NCBI GenBank assembly: GCA_031291325.1
Contig: JARLJG010000072.1
Coordinates: 1 to 63,350, forward strand
Source of the DNA: Burkholderiaceae bacterium
Lineage (GTDB): Bacteria > Pseudomonadota > Gammaproteobacteria > Burkholderiales > Burkholderiaceae_D
Direction: 5' to 3'
DNA: 63,350 bases
The notes beneath the pieces are model-generated. The model did no database searches, was not told the DNA's origin, and worked only from the letters and a program-made list of their open reading frames with translations. Shown here piece by piece: positions 37,467 to 45,634 of the stretch. Position 1 is the stretch's first letter, and every line of letters begins with the position of its first letter. The translations under genes were made by a program, and so were the position numbers.

Positions 37467-39902
37467 ATGCGTCAAACTTTTGTTGCACCCCGCCGCCGAT
37501 CGTCCCAAATCGCCCTCGCCGTATCGGCGCTGATCGCAGCGCTGGCCAACCCGGCCACGGCGCAAACTGTGGCCCCGCCAGTCGCCGCCCCGGTCGCCAA
37601 TGCGAACGCCGCGCAGGCCGTCGCGACCCCGGCCGACGCTTCCGGCGATGCCACAGTGACCACCGTGGAAATCTCTTCAGTCAAGACACGCTCGAGCGTG
37701 GCAATGAGCGGCAACGAAATCCAGAAAATCCTGCCCGGCGTGAACCCGCTGAAAGCCCTGGAAACCTTGCCCGGCGTGAGCTTCCAGACTGCCGATCCAT
37801 GGGGCGACAATGAACAGAACCTGGCGCTCTTCGTGCATGGCTTCAACGGCCAGCAACTGGGCTACACGATGGACGGCGTGCCGCTGGGCGACCAGCAATA
37901 TGGCAACTACAACGGTTTGGCGCCGCAGCGCGCGGTCAGCAGCGAAAACGTGCGCCGCGTTGTGTTGTCGACCGGCGCCGGCGACCTTGGCACCGCCTCG
38001 ACCAGCAACCTGGGCGGCACCATCGAAACCTATTCCAACGACCCGCTGGCCCAGTTCAACTTCAACGCGCAGGAAACAGTCGGCAGCCACCATACTTCGC
38101 GCACCTTCATCCGCTTCGACACGGGCGATCTCGGCAACGGCAACAGCGCTTACATTTCCGGCCTGTTCCACGAAGCCAGGGCCTGGGATTTCGATGGCCG
38201 CCAGAGCGACGACCAGGTCAATGCCAAGTTCATCCACAATTCCGACGCCGGCAAGCTGACCCTGTACGCCGATTGGTCCAACAAGACCGAGCCGAACGAG
38301 GACAGCATCCTGCACGGTCCCGGCATCAACTCGCCCTATACCCGGCCCTTCCTGTACCCCGACTTCAGCGCCGCGCTGTCCTACCTGAACGCCGCTGGCG
38401 CGCCGCCGGCGGCAGCCGGCTCGAACTTCCAGAATTACTATAGCGATGCGCAGCGCACCGACGACCTGGCCTACGTCAAGTACGACGCCTACCTGAACGA
38501 TAACGTCACCTGGTCGAACCAGTACTATTTCCACCACGACGACGGCGTCGGCGTGGTGGCCGGACCGATCAATCAGGCTGGCTTGCCGGCGCTTTTCAGC
38601 GTGTACTTTCCCAACCAGAACTTGAAGCAAATATTCGGCAATTCCGGTTATGCAACGCGCACCACCGAATACGAAATCAACCGCGACGGCATCGTTTCGA
38701 CCCTGCACTGGGACTTGGGCGATCACACGATCGAAACCGGTTTCTGGTACGAGCACAACCGTTCCGACGCGTATCGCCGCTGGTATGCGCTGAATGTGAA
38801 CGATCCAACCTCGCCTTATACCCGCCCCGGCGATCTGGCAAGCCCGCTCATCACCCAATACGGCAGCAACATCGACAACAAGGTGGTTCAATTCCACCTG
38901 CAAGACGAATGGAAATTGCGCCCGGACCTGGCCTTGCAAGCGGGCTTCAAATCGAGTCTGCAGTATGCCGACGGCACCTTCCCCACGCAGGAATTGCCGA
39001 CGGCAATCGGCAGCAACTCGACCGGCTTGCCGGTGGGCGAGATCGACACCAAAAAATGGTTCTTGCCGCAAGCAGGCGTGCGCTGGGACATCGACAAGGA
39101 CGATCAATTGTTTGCCAACGTGCAGCAAAACATGCGGCAATTCGTCACCTACGGCGGCGGCGGTCTTTCGCCGTGGAGCCTGGCAACCCAGGCTGCGTTC
39201 AATCTTTTTGCAGCCACGGCCAAACCGGAAACCTCGGTCACCTATGAGTTGGGCCTGCGCGACACACGCAAGCTCAACCTGGGTCCGATCACCGCCTTCG
39301 ATGGGCAAATCGACCTTTATCACGTCGATTTCAGCAATCGCCTGTTAGCCATCAGTTCCAACCCGATCATCACATCCTTCGTCGGCGGCACAACTTTGCT
39401 GGCCAACGTCGGCAGCGTCAAGACCGATGGCGTCGATATTGCCGGCACCTTGCATTTCGGCCGCGATTTCTCGTTTTACGATGCGGTGTCGTTCAATCGG
39501 TCGAAATACCAGGACAACTACACTTCGGGCAGCAGCGTCATACAAACAGCCGGCAAGACCGTGCCGGGTTCGCCGAACTGGATGAATAAATTCGTCGCCA
39601 CTGCCAATATTGGCAGCATCGAAACGCAATTGACAGGCGATTATGTCGGCCGCCGCGAAGCGACCTATACCAACGATCTCTCCATCCCGAGTTATTTCCT
39701 GATGGGTCTGAACATTTCCGCCAAATTGCCGTCGCCGACGAGTTTCCTGAAAAACCCGCGCTTGAACCTGGCCATCACCAACCTGGCGAACCGCCAGGGC
39801 ATTCTGGAACTCAACGGCAGCTTCGTCGCCAGCGGCAGCTACGCGACTTACTCGATCCCGCCGCGCCAAGGCTTCCTCACCTTGAAGGCAGACTTCCAGT
39901 GA
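37467..39902 (+). CDS. TonB-dependent outer-membrane receptor
   Basis: An 811-residue receptor. Signal peptide to about residue 33, an Ala/Pro-rich linker, and a plug domain (about 75-210) with GVNPLKALETLPGVSFQTADPWGDNE, FVHGFNG and MDGVPLGDQQYG. The 22-stranded barrel ends in TLKADFQ with the terminal aromatic two positions from the end. AAAGGAA precedes the ATG. The stop overlaps the start of a periplasmic glycerophosphodiesterase (GTGA), implying a shared job, perhaps uptake of a phospho-organic substrate. Confidence 0.93.
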   Translation: MRQTFVAPRRRSSQIALAVSALIAALANPATAQTVAPPVAAPVANANAAQAVATPADASGDATVTTVEISSVKTRSSVAMSGNEIQKILPGVNPLKALETLPGVSFQTADPWGDNEQNLALFVHGFNGQQLGYTMDGVPLGDQQYGNYNGLAPQRAVSSENVRRVVLSTGAGDLGTASTSNLGGTIETYSNDPLAQFNFNAQETVGSHHTSRTFIRFDTGDLGNGNSAYISGLFHEARAWDFDGRQSDDQVNAKFIHNSDAGKLTLYADWSNKTEPNEDSILHGPGINSPYTRPFLYPDFSAALSYLNAAGAPPAAAGSNFQNYYSDAQRTDDLAYVKYDAYLNDNVTWSNQYYFHHDDGVGVVAGPINQAGLPALFSVYFPNQNLKQIFGNSGYATRTTEYEINRDGIVSTLHWDLGDHTIETGFWYEHNRSDAYRRWYALNVNDPTSPYTRPGDLASPLITQYGSNIDNKVVQFHLQDEWKLRPDLALQAGFKSSLQYADGTFPTQELPTAIGSNSTGLPVGEIDTKKWFLPQAGVRWDIDKDDQLFANVQQNMRQFVTYGGGGLSPWSLATQAAFNLFAATAKPETSVTYELGLRDTRKLNLGPITAFDGQIDLYHVDFSNRLLAISSNPIITSFVGGTTLLANVGSVKTDGVDIAGTLHFGRDFSFYDAVSFNRSKYQDNYTSGSSVIQTAGKTVPGSPNWMNKFVATANIGSIETQLTGDYVGRREATYTNDLSIPSYFLMGLNISAKLPSPTSFLKNPRLNLAITNLANRQGILELNGSFVASGSYATYSIPPRQGFLTLKADFQ

Positions 39903-41050
39903 GCGCCATACTGATCCCCCAACGCGGCTTTTCGCGCCGCACCTTGCTCAAGGCTGCGGCGGTTGGCGCGGCTCTGGGCGCGGTGCCGGGCCTGGGCCTG
40001 GCGCAGACCCAGTCGCAGGTTCAGCGCCTGGACCCCGGCGCCAAGCCGCTGCTGTTCGCCCACCGTGGCGCCAGCGCGTTGCGACCCGAGCACACGCTGG
40101 CATCCTACGCCAAAGCCATCGCCGACGGCGCCGACTATGTCGAGCCGGACCTGGTGATGACCAAGGATGGCGTGCTGGTGGCGCGCCATGAAAACCACTT
40201 GACCGACACCACCGACGTCGCCACGCGGCCCGAATTCGCCAGCCGCCGCACCAAGAAGGTCATCGACGGCCAAGCCCACGAGGGCTGGTTCGTCGACGAC
40301 TTCACGCTGGCTGAACTGAAAACCCTGCGCGCAGTGGAACGTCTATCGACGATCCGGGTTGCCAACACCGCCTACAACGGCCAGTTTCAGATTCCGTCCT
40401 TCGAGGAAATCATCGATTTCGTGGCCGCCGAATCGGCCACCCGCAACCGCGTGATCGGCATCGTGCCGGAGCTGAAAAGCTCCACCTACTTTGCCAGCGT
40501 CGGCCTGCCGATGGAAGACAACTTCGTTGCCACGCTGCTGGCGCACGAGTACAGCCGGCGCGCGCCAATCGAGATCCAATCCTTCGAAGTGGCCAACCTG
40601 AAATATCTGCGCAAGAAGCTCGGGCGTCCAGCCAACATGCGCCTGATGCAACTGGTGGTCGGCGGCCCCGTGCGTCCAAGCGACGTGACTGCCGCCGGCG
40701 GCAGCACGACCTTCGCGGAGATGATTACGCCGGCAGGCATGCGCGCAATCGCAGCCTATGCCGACGTGGTGGCCCCGCCCACCCGCGTCATCATCCCTCT
40801 GGGCAAGGATGAACGCCTGCTGGCGCCGACCTCCTTCGTCGCCGACGCGCACCAGGCAGGTTTGCTGGTGCATATCTGGACCTTCCGTCCGGAAAATGTG
40901 TTCCTGGCCGCCGATTTTCGCAACGACGCCGGCATTAACGCCCGCAACGAAGCCGGTTCCGTGGCCGAAATCAAGCGTTACATCGAAACCGGCATCGACG
41001 GTTTCTTCAGCGACGATTCCGCGCTGGGACGGGCCGCCGTCGATTCCTGA
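39899..41050 (+). CDS. Tat-exported glycerophosphodiester phosphodiesterase
   Basis: A 383-residue GDPD. The N-terminus carries a twin-arginine signal (FSRRTLLKAAAVG), so the enzyme is exported folded. Catalytic motifs: FAHRGASALRPEHT with the first His, VEPDLVMTKDGVLVARHE with the metal Glu/Asp and second His, and the GIVPELKS Glu. It hydrolyses glycerophosphodiesters to glycerol 3-phosphate and alcohol. Start is GTG overlapping the receptor stop, so the two are translationally coupled. Ends before a strong terminator. Confidence 0.94.
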   Translation: MSAILIPQRGFSRRTLLKAAAVGAALGAVPGLGLAQTQSQVQRLDPGAKPLLFAHRGASALRPEHTLASYAKAIADGADYVEPDLVMTKDGVLVARHENHLTDTTDVATRPEFASRRTKKVIDGQAHEGWFVDDFTLAELKTLRAVERLSTIRVANTAYNGQFQIPSFEEIIDFVAAESATRNRVIGIVPELKSSTYFASVGLPMEDNFVATLLAHEYSRRAPIEIQSFEVANLKYLRKKLGRPANMRLMQLVVGGPVRPSDVTAAGGSTTFAEMITPAGMRAIAAYADVVAPPTRVIIPLGKDERLLAPTSFVADAHQAGLLVHIWTFRPENVFLAADFRNDAGINARNEAGSVAEIKRYIETGIDGFFSDDSALGRAAVDS

Positions 41051-41066
41051 GCGCCCTGTGTTCAAC

Positions 41067-41105
41067 AAAAATGCCCCGCAATGCCGGTCGTTGCGGGGTA
41101 TTTTT
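41067..41105 (+). terminator. Rho-independent terminator of the receptor-GDPD operon
   Basis: A 15-bp stem (41067-41081 with 41091-41105), including its A/T ends, with a 9-base loop and T-run. Confidence 0.9.
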
Positions 41106-41274
41106 ATTTGTCGGTCAAGTTGGACAAGCATGTTACCCGTTCCTATGCGGATCTAATTTCTGCCGCCACATGCTCCGTCTGCAGGGCCACCAGTGTTTGA
41201 CGACGTTGTAGAAATGCCTATCCACCCTGCCGCGCTGATATGATGTTGAAGTTGATCGATGCTTAGGGTGCCAG

Positions 41275-41288
41275 TAACGGGCCCGTTA
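41275..41288. promoter_or_regulatory. TAACGGGCCCGTTA palindrome
   Basis: A perfect 14-bp palindrome 61 bp upstream of the RDD gene start, in a 240-nt gap otherwise without features. It is a possible operator. Confidence 0.3.
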
Positions 41289-41348
41289 ACTCATCTGACC
41301 GACGTAGAAAGATCGACGGGAGAGTTACACTAACCAGGGAGAACAGCT

Positions 41349-41924
41349 ATGTACTGTAGGTCATGCGGCGCGCCAAATGCAGACGACGCGCGGTTTTGCA
41401 CGAAATGTGGAACCAATCTATTCGGCCAAGCGCCTCCGCCTATGCAAAATATCTATCAAGCTCCGGGGTCGGTGGTGCAATCGACGCGGACTGGGTATGC
41501 CGGCTTTTGGCGGCGGTTTGCGGCCCACATAATCGATTCGCTGATTCTTATGGTGGGCGGCGCCGCGATCGGTCGCGTAATCGGTTCCGTACTGGGCACG
41601 GGATCCGGAATGGGTGCAGCAAAAGCGTTGGCGCAGATTGTCAGCGTGATCGTCGTCCTGGTCGCTGCGCTGGTGCTGAATTGGCTCTATTTCACTCTCT
41701 TCGAGGCATCGGCCAGCCAAGCGACCTTGGGGAAATCTGCGTTGGGAATCGTCGTCACCGACGAAAGCGGTCAGCGCATCTCGCTGGGCAAGGCCAACGC
41801 CAGGTATTGGAGCAAAATCGTGTCCTCGCTTATCCTGATGATAGGTTTCTTGATGGCCGGCTTCACGGAAAAGAAACAGGGCTTGCATGACATGATGGCT
41901 GGAACCTTGGTGGTGCTAAAGTAG
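41349..41924 (+). CDS. RDD-family membrane protein with zinc ribbon
   Basis: A 191-residue protein. Residues 1-25 are a zinc ribbon (CRSCGAPN, FCTKCGTNLFG), then a short Pro/Gln linker, then an RDD domain (about 50-190) with FWRRFAAHIIDSLIL, LGKSALGIVV, and three to four membrane helices. RDD proteins are proposed small-solute or ion transporters. The ATG at 41349 has AGGGAGAA upstream. Confidence 0.88.
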   Translation: MYCRSCGAPNADDARFCTKCGTNLFGQAPPPMQNIYQAPGSVVQSTRTGYAGFWRRFAAHIIDSLILMVGGAAIGRVIGSVLGTGSGMGAAKALAQIVSVIVVLVAALVLNWLYFTLFEASASQATLGKSALGIVVTDESGQRISLGKANARYWSKIVSSLILMIGFLMAGFTEKKQGLHDMMAGTLVVLK

Positions 41925-41999
41925 GGTCAAGACTAGGCTAACGTCTCGGGTTGGCCCGGCCAACTCGAGCGCGGCTCTACGGCGCCACAAAATAAAAAA

Positions 42000-42029
42000 T
42001 CCCATCTTTGCGTTGAAGCGAAGATGGGA
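42000..42029 (-). terminator. Rho-independent terminator of the phoH-type gene
   Basis: TCCCATCTTTGCG pairs with CGAAGATGGGA (42000-42012 with 42018-42029). A-rich sequence to the left reads as a T-run on the minus strand. Confidence 0.85.
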
Positions 42030-42057
42030 CGTTCGTCGGATACAGCTTTCCGAATCG

Positions 42058-43734
42058 CTACAACACCTCGCTAGCATGATCCGCCAAGCGCGAGCGTTCG
42101 CCGCGCGCCAGCGTCACATGCCCGCTATGCGCCCATCCCTTGAAGCGGTCGACCACGTAGGTCAAGCCGCTCGACCCTTCGGTCAGGTAAGGCGTGTCGA
42201 TCTGCGCGATGTTGCCGAGGCAGATGATCTTGGTGCCGGGGCCGGCGCGTGTGACCAGCGTCTTGATCTGCTTCGGGGTCAGGTTCTGCGCTTCGTCGAT
42301 AATCAGGAACTTGTTGACAAAGGTGCGGCCGCGCATGAAGTTGAGCGACTTGATCTTGATGCGCGAGCGGATCAGGTCTTGCGTGGCGGCGCGGCCCCAT
42401 TCGCCGGCGTCGGAGTCGGACTTGTTCAACACTTCCAAATTGTCGTCGAATGCGCCCATCCAGGGCGACATTTTTTCTTCCTCGGTGCCCGGCAGGAAAC
42501 CGATATCTTCGCCCACCGGCACGGTCACGCGAGTGACGATGATTTCGTTGTACTGCTTGGTTTCCAACACTTGCGCCAGGCCCGCCGCCAATGCCAGCAG
42601 GGTCTTGCCGGTGCCGGCCTGGCCGAGCAGCGTGACGAAATCGCATTCCGGGTCCATCAACAGGTTGAGCGCGAAATTCTGTTCGCGGTTGCGCGCAGTG
42701 ATGCCCCAGACGCTGTTCTTGGCGTGGGCGTAATCGCGCAAGGTCTGGATGACCGCCGTCTTGCCGTTGATTTGCGTGACGTGGCCGTAGAACGACGGCT
42801 CGCCGTTTTTCGGTTCCATGAACACGAACTGGTTGACCAACATCGACGGCACGACTGGCCCGCTCAGGCGATAGAAGGTGTAGCCGGTGCCGTGCTTGTT
42901 TTCCTGCCACGACTCCATGCCCTTCGCGTGCTTGTTCCAGAAATCGTCGGGCAATTGCATGATGCCGGAATACAGCAGGTCGGTATCTTCGAGCACATGG
43001 TCGTTGAAATACTCTTCCGCCGGCAAGCCCATCGCGCGCGCCTTGATGCGCATATTGATGTCTTTCGACACCAGCACGATGGCGCGGCCCGGATACTGGA
43101 CTTCCAGCGCGCGCACCACGCCCAGAATCTGGTTGTCGGCTTTGCCGACCGGCAGTCCTTCCGGCAAGCTGACGTTTTGCAGCCTGGTCTGGAAGAACAG
43201 GCGACCGCGCGCATCCTTGTTGCCCAGCTTGGATAACGGAATACCCTGGTCGATCGCATGGTCTTCGATGCCGCTGACCAAGGCGTCGAGCGAGCGCGAT
43301 ACCTGGCGCGCATTGCGGGCCACTTCGGACATGCCTTTTTTATGGTCGTCCAATTCCTCCAGCGTCATCATCGGCAGGTAGACGTCGTGTTCCTCGAAGC
43401 GGAACAGGGAAGTCGGATCGTGCATCAACACATTGGTGTCGAGCACGAATAATTTGCTCGCGCCCATTTTGTCGGCAATCCGGCTGGTGCTCGATTTGGG
43501 GCGGGTTTCCACCGCACGGGGTTTGGCGGCGCGCGGTTTTTCGGCGACCGGCGCTTCCGCCGTCTTGGCGCGCGCAGCAGGCGCGGGTTGCACTTTCACT
43601 TGCAATTTCGCTTGCACCTGCGGCGCTGGCTCGATCAAGGTAAGAGGTTTGACCGGTTTGCCTTTTTCCGCCTTCGGATAATCGTTTGGAGACAACAGTG
43701 TGGCAGGCTTGACAGGCAATTTTGGCAGGGGCAT
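42058..43734 (-). CDS. PIN-PhoH family ATPase
   Basis: A 558-residue protein of the PhoH2/YlaK type. A Pro/Lys/Ala-rich N-terminal 90 residues is followed by a PIN RNase domain (about 95-225; FVLDTNVLMHDP, LEELDDHKKG) and a PhoH ATPase domain (about 330-555) with Walker A GQAGTGKTLLALAAG and Walker B FLIIDEAQNLTP. PIN-PhoH proteins are reported to unwind and cleave RNA. GAGG stands five bases before the ATG at 43734; the frame stays open to 43869 but that part is the upstream hairpin. Confidence 0.92.
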   Translation of the reverse strand: MPLPKLPVKPATLLSPNDYPKAEKGKPVKPLTLIEPAPQVQAKLQVKVQPAPAARAKTAEAPVAEKPRAAKPRAVETRPKSSTSRIADKMGASKLFVLDTNVLMHDPTSLFRFEEHDVYLPMMTLEELDDHKKGMSEVARNARQVSRSLDALVSGIEDHAIDQGIPLSKLGNKDARGRLFFQTRLQNVSLPEGLPVGKADNQILGVVRALEVQYPGRAIVLVSKDINMRIKARAMGLPAEEYFNDHVLEDTDLLYSGIMQLPDDFWNKHAKGMESWQENKHGTGYTFYRLSGPVVPSMLVNQFVFMEPKNGEPSFYGHVTQINGKTAVIQTLRDYAHAKNSVWGITARNREQNFALNLLMDPECDFVTLLGQAGTGKTLLALAAGLAQVLETKQYNEIIVTRVTVPVGEDIGFLPGTEEEKMSPWMGAFDDNLEVLNKSDSDAGEWGRAATQDLIRSRIKIKSLNFMRGRTFVNKFLIIDEAQNLTPKQIKTLVTRAGPGTKIICLGNIAQIDTPYLTEGSSGLTYVVDRFKGWAHSGHVTLARGERSRLADHASEVL

Positions 43735-43812
43735 CAGGACCTCAACGATAAATGTTTGAACGGGAAAAGAGCAAACGGGAAAAGGGTAAAGCACAGGGTA
43801 AGAGCGCCTCTT

Positions 43813-43910
43813 AAAACTGCCAAAAGTGTCGAAGGTCGAGTCGAGGAGCGGACATGTGCGCAAGCACATAGAGCTCCGTAGACTCGAGATTGGGCGCCTT
43901 TGGCAGTTTT
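43813..43910. repeat. 98-nt interrupted hairpin upstream of the phoH-type gene
   Basis: Four nested stems: AAAACTGCCA/TGGCAGTTTT (43813-43822 with 43901-43910), TCGAGTC/GACTCGA (43836-43842 with 43881-43887), GGAGC/GCTCC (43845-43849 with 43873-43877), and ATGTGC/GCACAT (43854-43859 with 43864-43869) capped by a GCAA tetraloop. It lies 79 nt from the start codon. It could be a structured leader, a processing site or a mobile palindrome. Confidence 0.6.
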
Positions 43911-43917
43911 TCGAAGT

Positions 43918-44086
43918 AAAAAAGCCGTTTTGGAAGGCTGTGGGCCAATTCCATAAACGGCTTCCTGCAGAGAAAATTCTATTGAATTCAATGGGTTGTT
44001 TTTGTTAACCTAAAAACGGACATTGCACTGTCGTGTTGCCTTCGATCCCAAACCAACCCGATCGGCACGACGCCTTTCAAACCCAT
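43918..44086 (-). ncRNA. Candidate small RNA, about 169 nt, between bcp and the phoH-type gene
   Basis: A perfect TATAAT sits at 44093-44098 on the minus strand, placing the 5' end near 44086. That base begins a 7-bp closing stem (44080-44086 with 43991-43997). Inside it are two coaxial stems: GTCGTG/CACGAC (44066-44071 with 44030-44035) and CGATC/GATCG (44060-44064 with 44043-44047). A terminator hairpin follows (43922-43930 with 43955-43963, plus an inner TGGAA/TTCCA) and ends in six T at 43918-43923. The -35 region is weak. A 32-codon frame within it is probably chance. It could also be a leader of the phoH-type mRNA ending in an attenuator. No match to 6S or tmRNA by eye. Confidence 0.5.
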
Positions 44087-44130
44087 TTGCACATTATAAG
44101 GCAAGCTCGCGATAGTCGCTTTGCAGCTTA

Positions 44131-44604
44131 TCACAGTGCTGTCACGAACTTCAACACTTCCTCGACATGCGCTGGCACCTTTACTCCACGCCATTCTTTC
44201 ACCAATGTGCCGGCGCCGTCAATGACAAAAGTCGAGCGCTCTACCCCTCGACTTTGTTTACCATACATGTTTTTCATTTTCATGACATCGAACAGCAGGC
44301 ATAGTGTTTCGTCGGGGTCGGAAATCAGTTGAAACGGCATTTCCAATTTTGCCTTGAATCCCTCGTGCGAACGCAGGCTGTCGCGGCTGACGCCGAATAT
44401 TTCGGTATTGGCCTGTTGAAACTGCGGGTACAGGTCGCGGAACTCAATTCCTTCGGTCGTGCAGCCTGGCGTGTTGTCCTTTGGATAAAAATATAGCACG
44501 ATCTTCTTGCCGCGATAGTCGGACAACTTGAACTGTTTATCACCAGTCATGACGGCAGAAAATTCGGGAACAGTCATATTTAATGCAGATGGGCGTTCAG
44601 CCAC
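44131..44604 (-). CDS. bcp: Peroxiredoxin, Bcp/PrxQ type
   Basis: A 157-residue thiol peroxidase reducing H2O2 and organic peroxides with thioredoxin electrons. The peroxidatic Cys is in YPKDNTPGCTTEG; the catalytic Thr and a late Arg (GVERSTFVID) are present. The second Cys five residues on, found in E. coli Bcp, is Ile here. The other Cys (LCLLFDV) is far off, so it may act as a one-Cys or atypical enzyme. Confidence 0.93.
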   Translation of the reverse strand: MAERPSALNMTVPEFSAVMTGDKQFKLSDYRGKKIVLYFYPKDNTPGCTTEGIEFRDLYPQFQQANTEIFGVSRDSLRSHEGFKAKLEMPFQLISDPDETLCLLFDVMKMKNMYGKQSRGVERSTFVIDGAGTLVKEWRGVKVPAHVEEVLKFVTAL

Positions 44605-44668
44605 GGTGCTCTCCTGGTAGATTTTAGTAACCGATGTTACGCACTGACGCTAAAATTGCCACTGACCA

Positions 44669-44690
44669 ATCCCCCTTGCAAGAAGGAGGG
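44669..44690. repeat. Short GC-rich inverted repeat
   Basis: TCCCCCTTGCAAGAAGGAGGGA, an imperfect palindrome resembling one arm of the 21346-21465 element. Lies between arnD and bcp and may serve as a weak transcription end. Confidence 0.45.
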
Positions 44691-44701
44691 AATTTGACTC
44701 T

Positions 44702-45634
44702 TCAGACGATCACGCCGCCCGATCGTCCTGGCAACTCGCCCCATGCCAGCGGGCGGCTGGGCAATGGTTGCGAGCGGATCTGTTGAAAGTAGTCCGCCAT
44801 CGAACCGAAATCATAACCCTGCGCCTTCCAACCGACCAGCAATTGTTCAAAGATGGGGGCAAGTTTCTGCCCTTCAAGCTCTGCATGCAGGGTAAATACA
44901 TGGTCGCGCGGGGTCTCGGTCGCGCGCAGAATCTTGGCGGCAATATTGGACATCGAGACGACTTCGCCGTCGATGGTGCGCCCCAGCATTTCATCCAGGG
45001 TCGGCAAAGTCGTCGGCATCTGGATGCAATGCATAGCCTTGCCGTGGATTTCCAGCCGGTACGGCCCGGCAGCCGGATCGAGCAGGCAGCCGTCGTCGTT
45101 CAAGAACGAGCGCCCGTCGGACGAATAATCGATGCCATGCGCATCGAGTTGCGCGAACGCAGTCTCATTCATTTGCCAGCCGGCTGCGCCATGCGTATGC
45201 GCAGCGTCGCCGAAAATTTCCAGATAGCGGTCGAACGCTTTTTGCATCAGCCTGGCGGTCCAGGTGGCGTCGCGCTGGCGCACATTGTCTTGCCATAGCC
45301 GATGATCCCAGGTGTGGATGCCGCACTCGAAGCCGGCGTCGCGCACCGCGCGCATTTCATTGGCGCATTCTTTGCCGATATCCGGCGCGGGCAGAAAAAC
45401 GCCGTACATCAAGGTCTTCAAGCCATAGTGTTCGACCACCGAAGTGCGCGACACTTTTTTCATGAAGCCGGCGCGAAACACCTGCCGCATGGCCCAGCCG
45501 AAATGGTCGGGGCCGAGCGAAAACAGGAAGGTGGCGTTGGCGCCGTGCGCTTGCAATATGCGCGACAAATTGGGCACGCCTATGCGCGTGCCCCGATAGG
45601 TGTCGGCGTCGATCTTTAAGGTAATGAGCGGCAT
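44702..45634 (-). CDS. arnD: ArnD: undecaprenyl-phosphate Ara4N-formyl deformylase
   Basis: A 310-residue CE4-fold enzyme. It removes the formyl group from undecaprenyl-phosphate-L-Ara4FN, making the donor used by ArnT. Family sequences: LKIDADTYRGTRIGVPNL at the N-terminus (metal Asp), GIHTWDHRLWQD with metal His residues, and FTLHAELEG late. It overlaps the upstream dehydrogenase stop by 1 nt and is the last gene of the arn operon. Confidence 0.93.
   Translation of the reverse strand: MPLITLKIDADTYRGTRIGVPNLSRILQAHGANATFLFSLGPDHFGWAMRQVFRAGFMKKVSRTSVVEHYGLKTLMYGVFLPAPDIGKECANEMRAVRDAGFECGIHTWDHRLWQDNVRQRDATWTARLMQKAFDRYLEIFGDAAHTHGAAGWQMNETAFAQLDAHGIDYSSDGRSFLNDDGCLLDPAAGPYRLEIHGKAMHCIQMPTTLPTLDEMLGRTIDGEVVSMSNIAAKILRATETPRDHVFTLHAELEGQKLAPIFEQLLVGWKAQGYDFGSMADYFQQIRSQPLPSRPLAWGELPGRSGGVIV

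Noticed and set aside
37677-39323. 548-codon frame antisense to the TonB receptor
   Set aside because: Valine/glycine/arginine-rich shadow of the receptor gene.
43988-44194. Small protein encoded over the small-RNA candidate
   Set aside because: The 32-codon frame from 44084 would be nearly leaderless and has no ribosome binding site; paired stems explain the sequence better.
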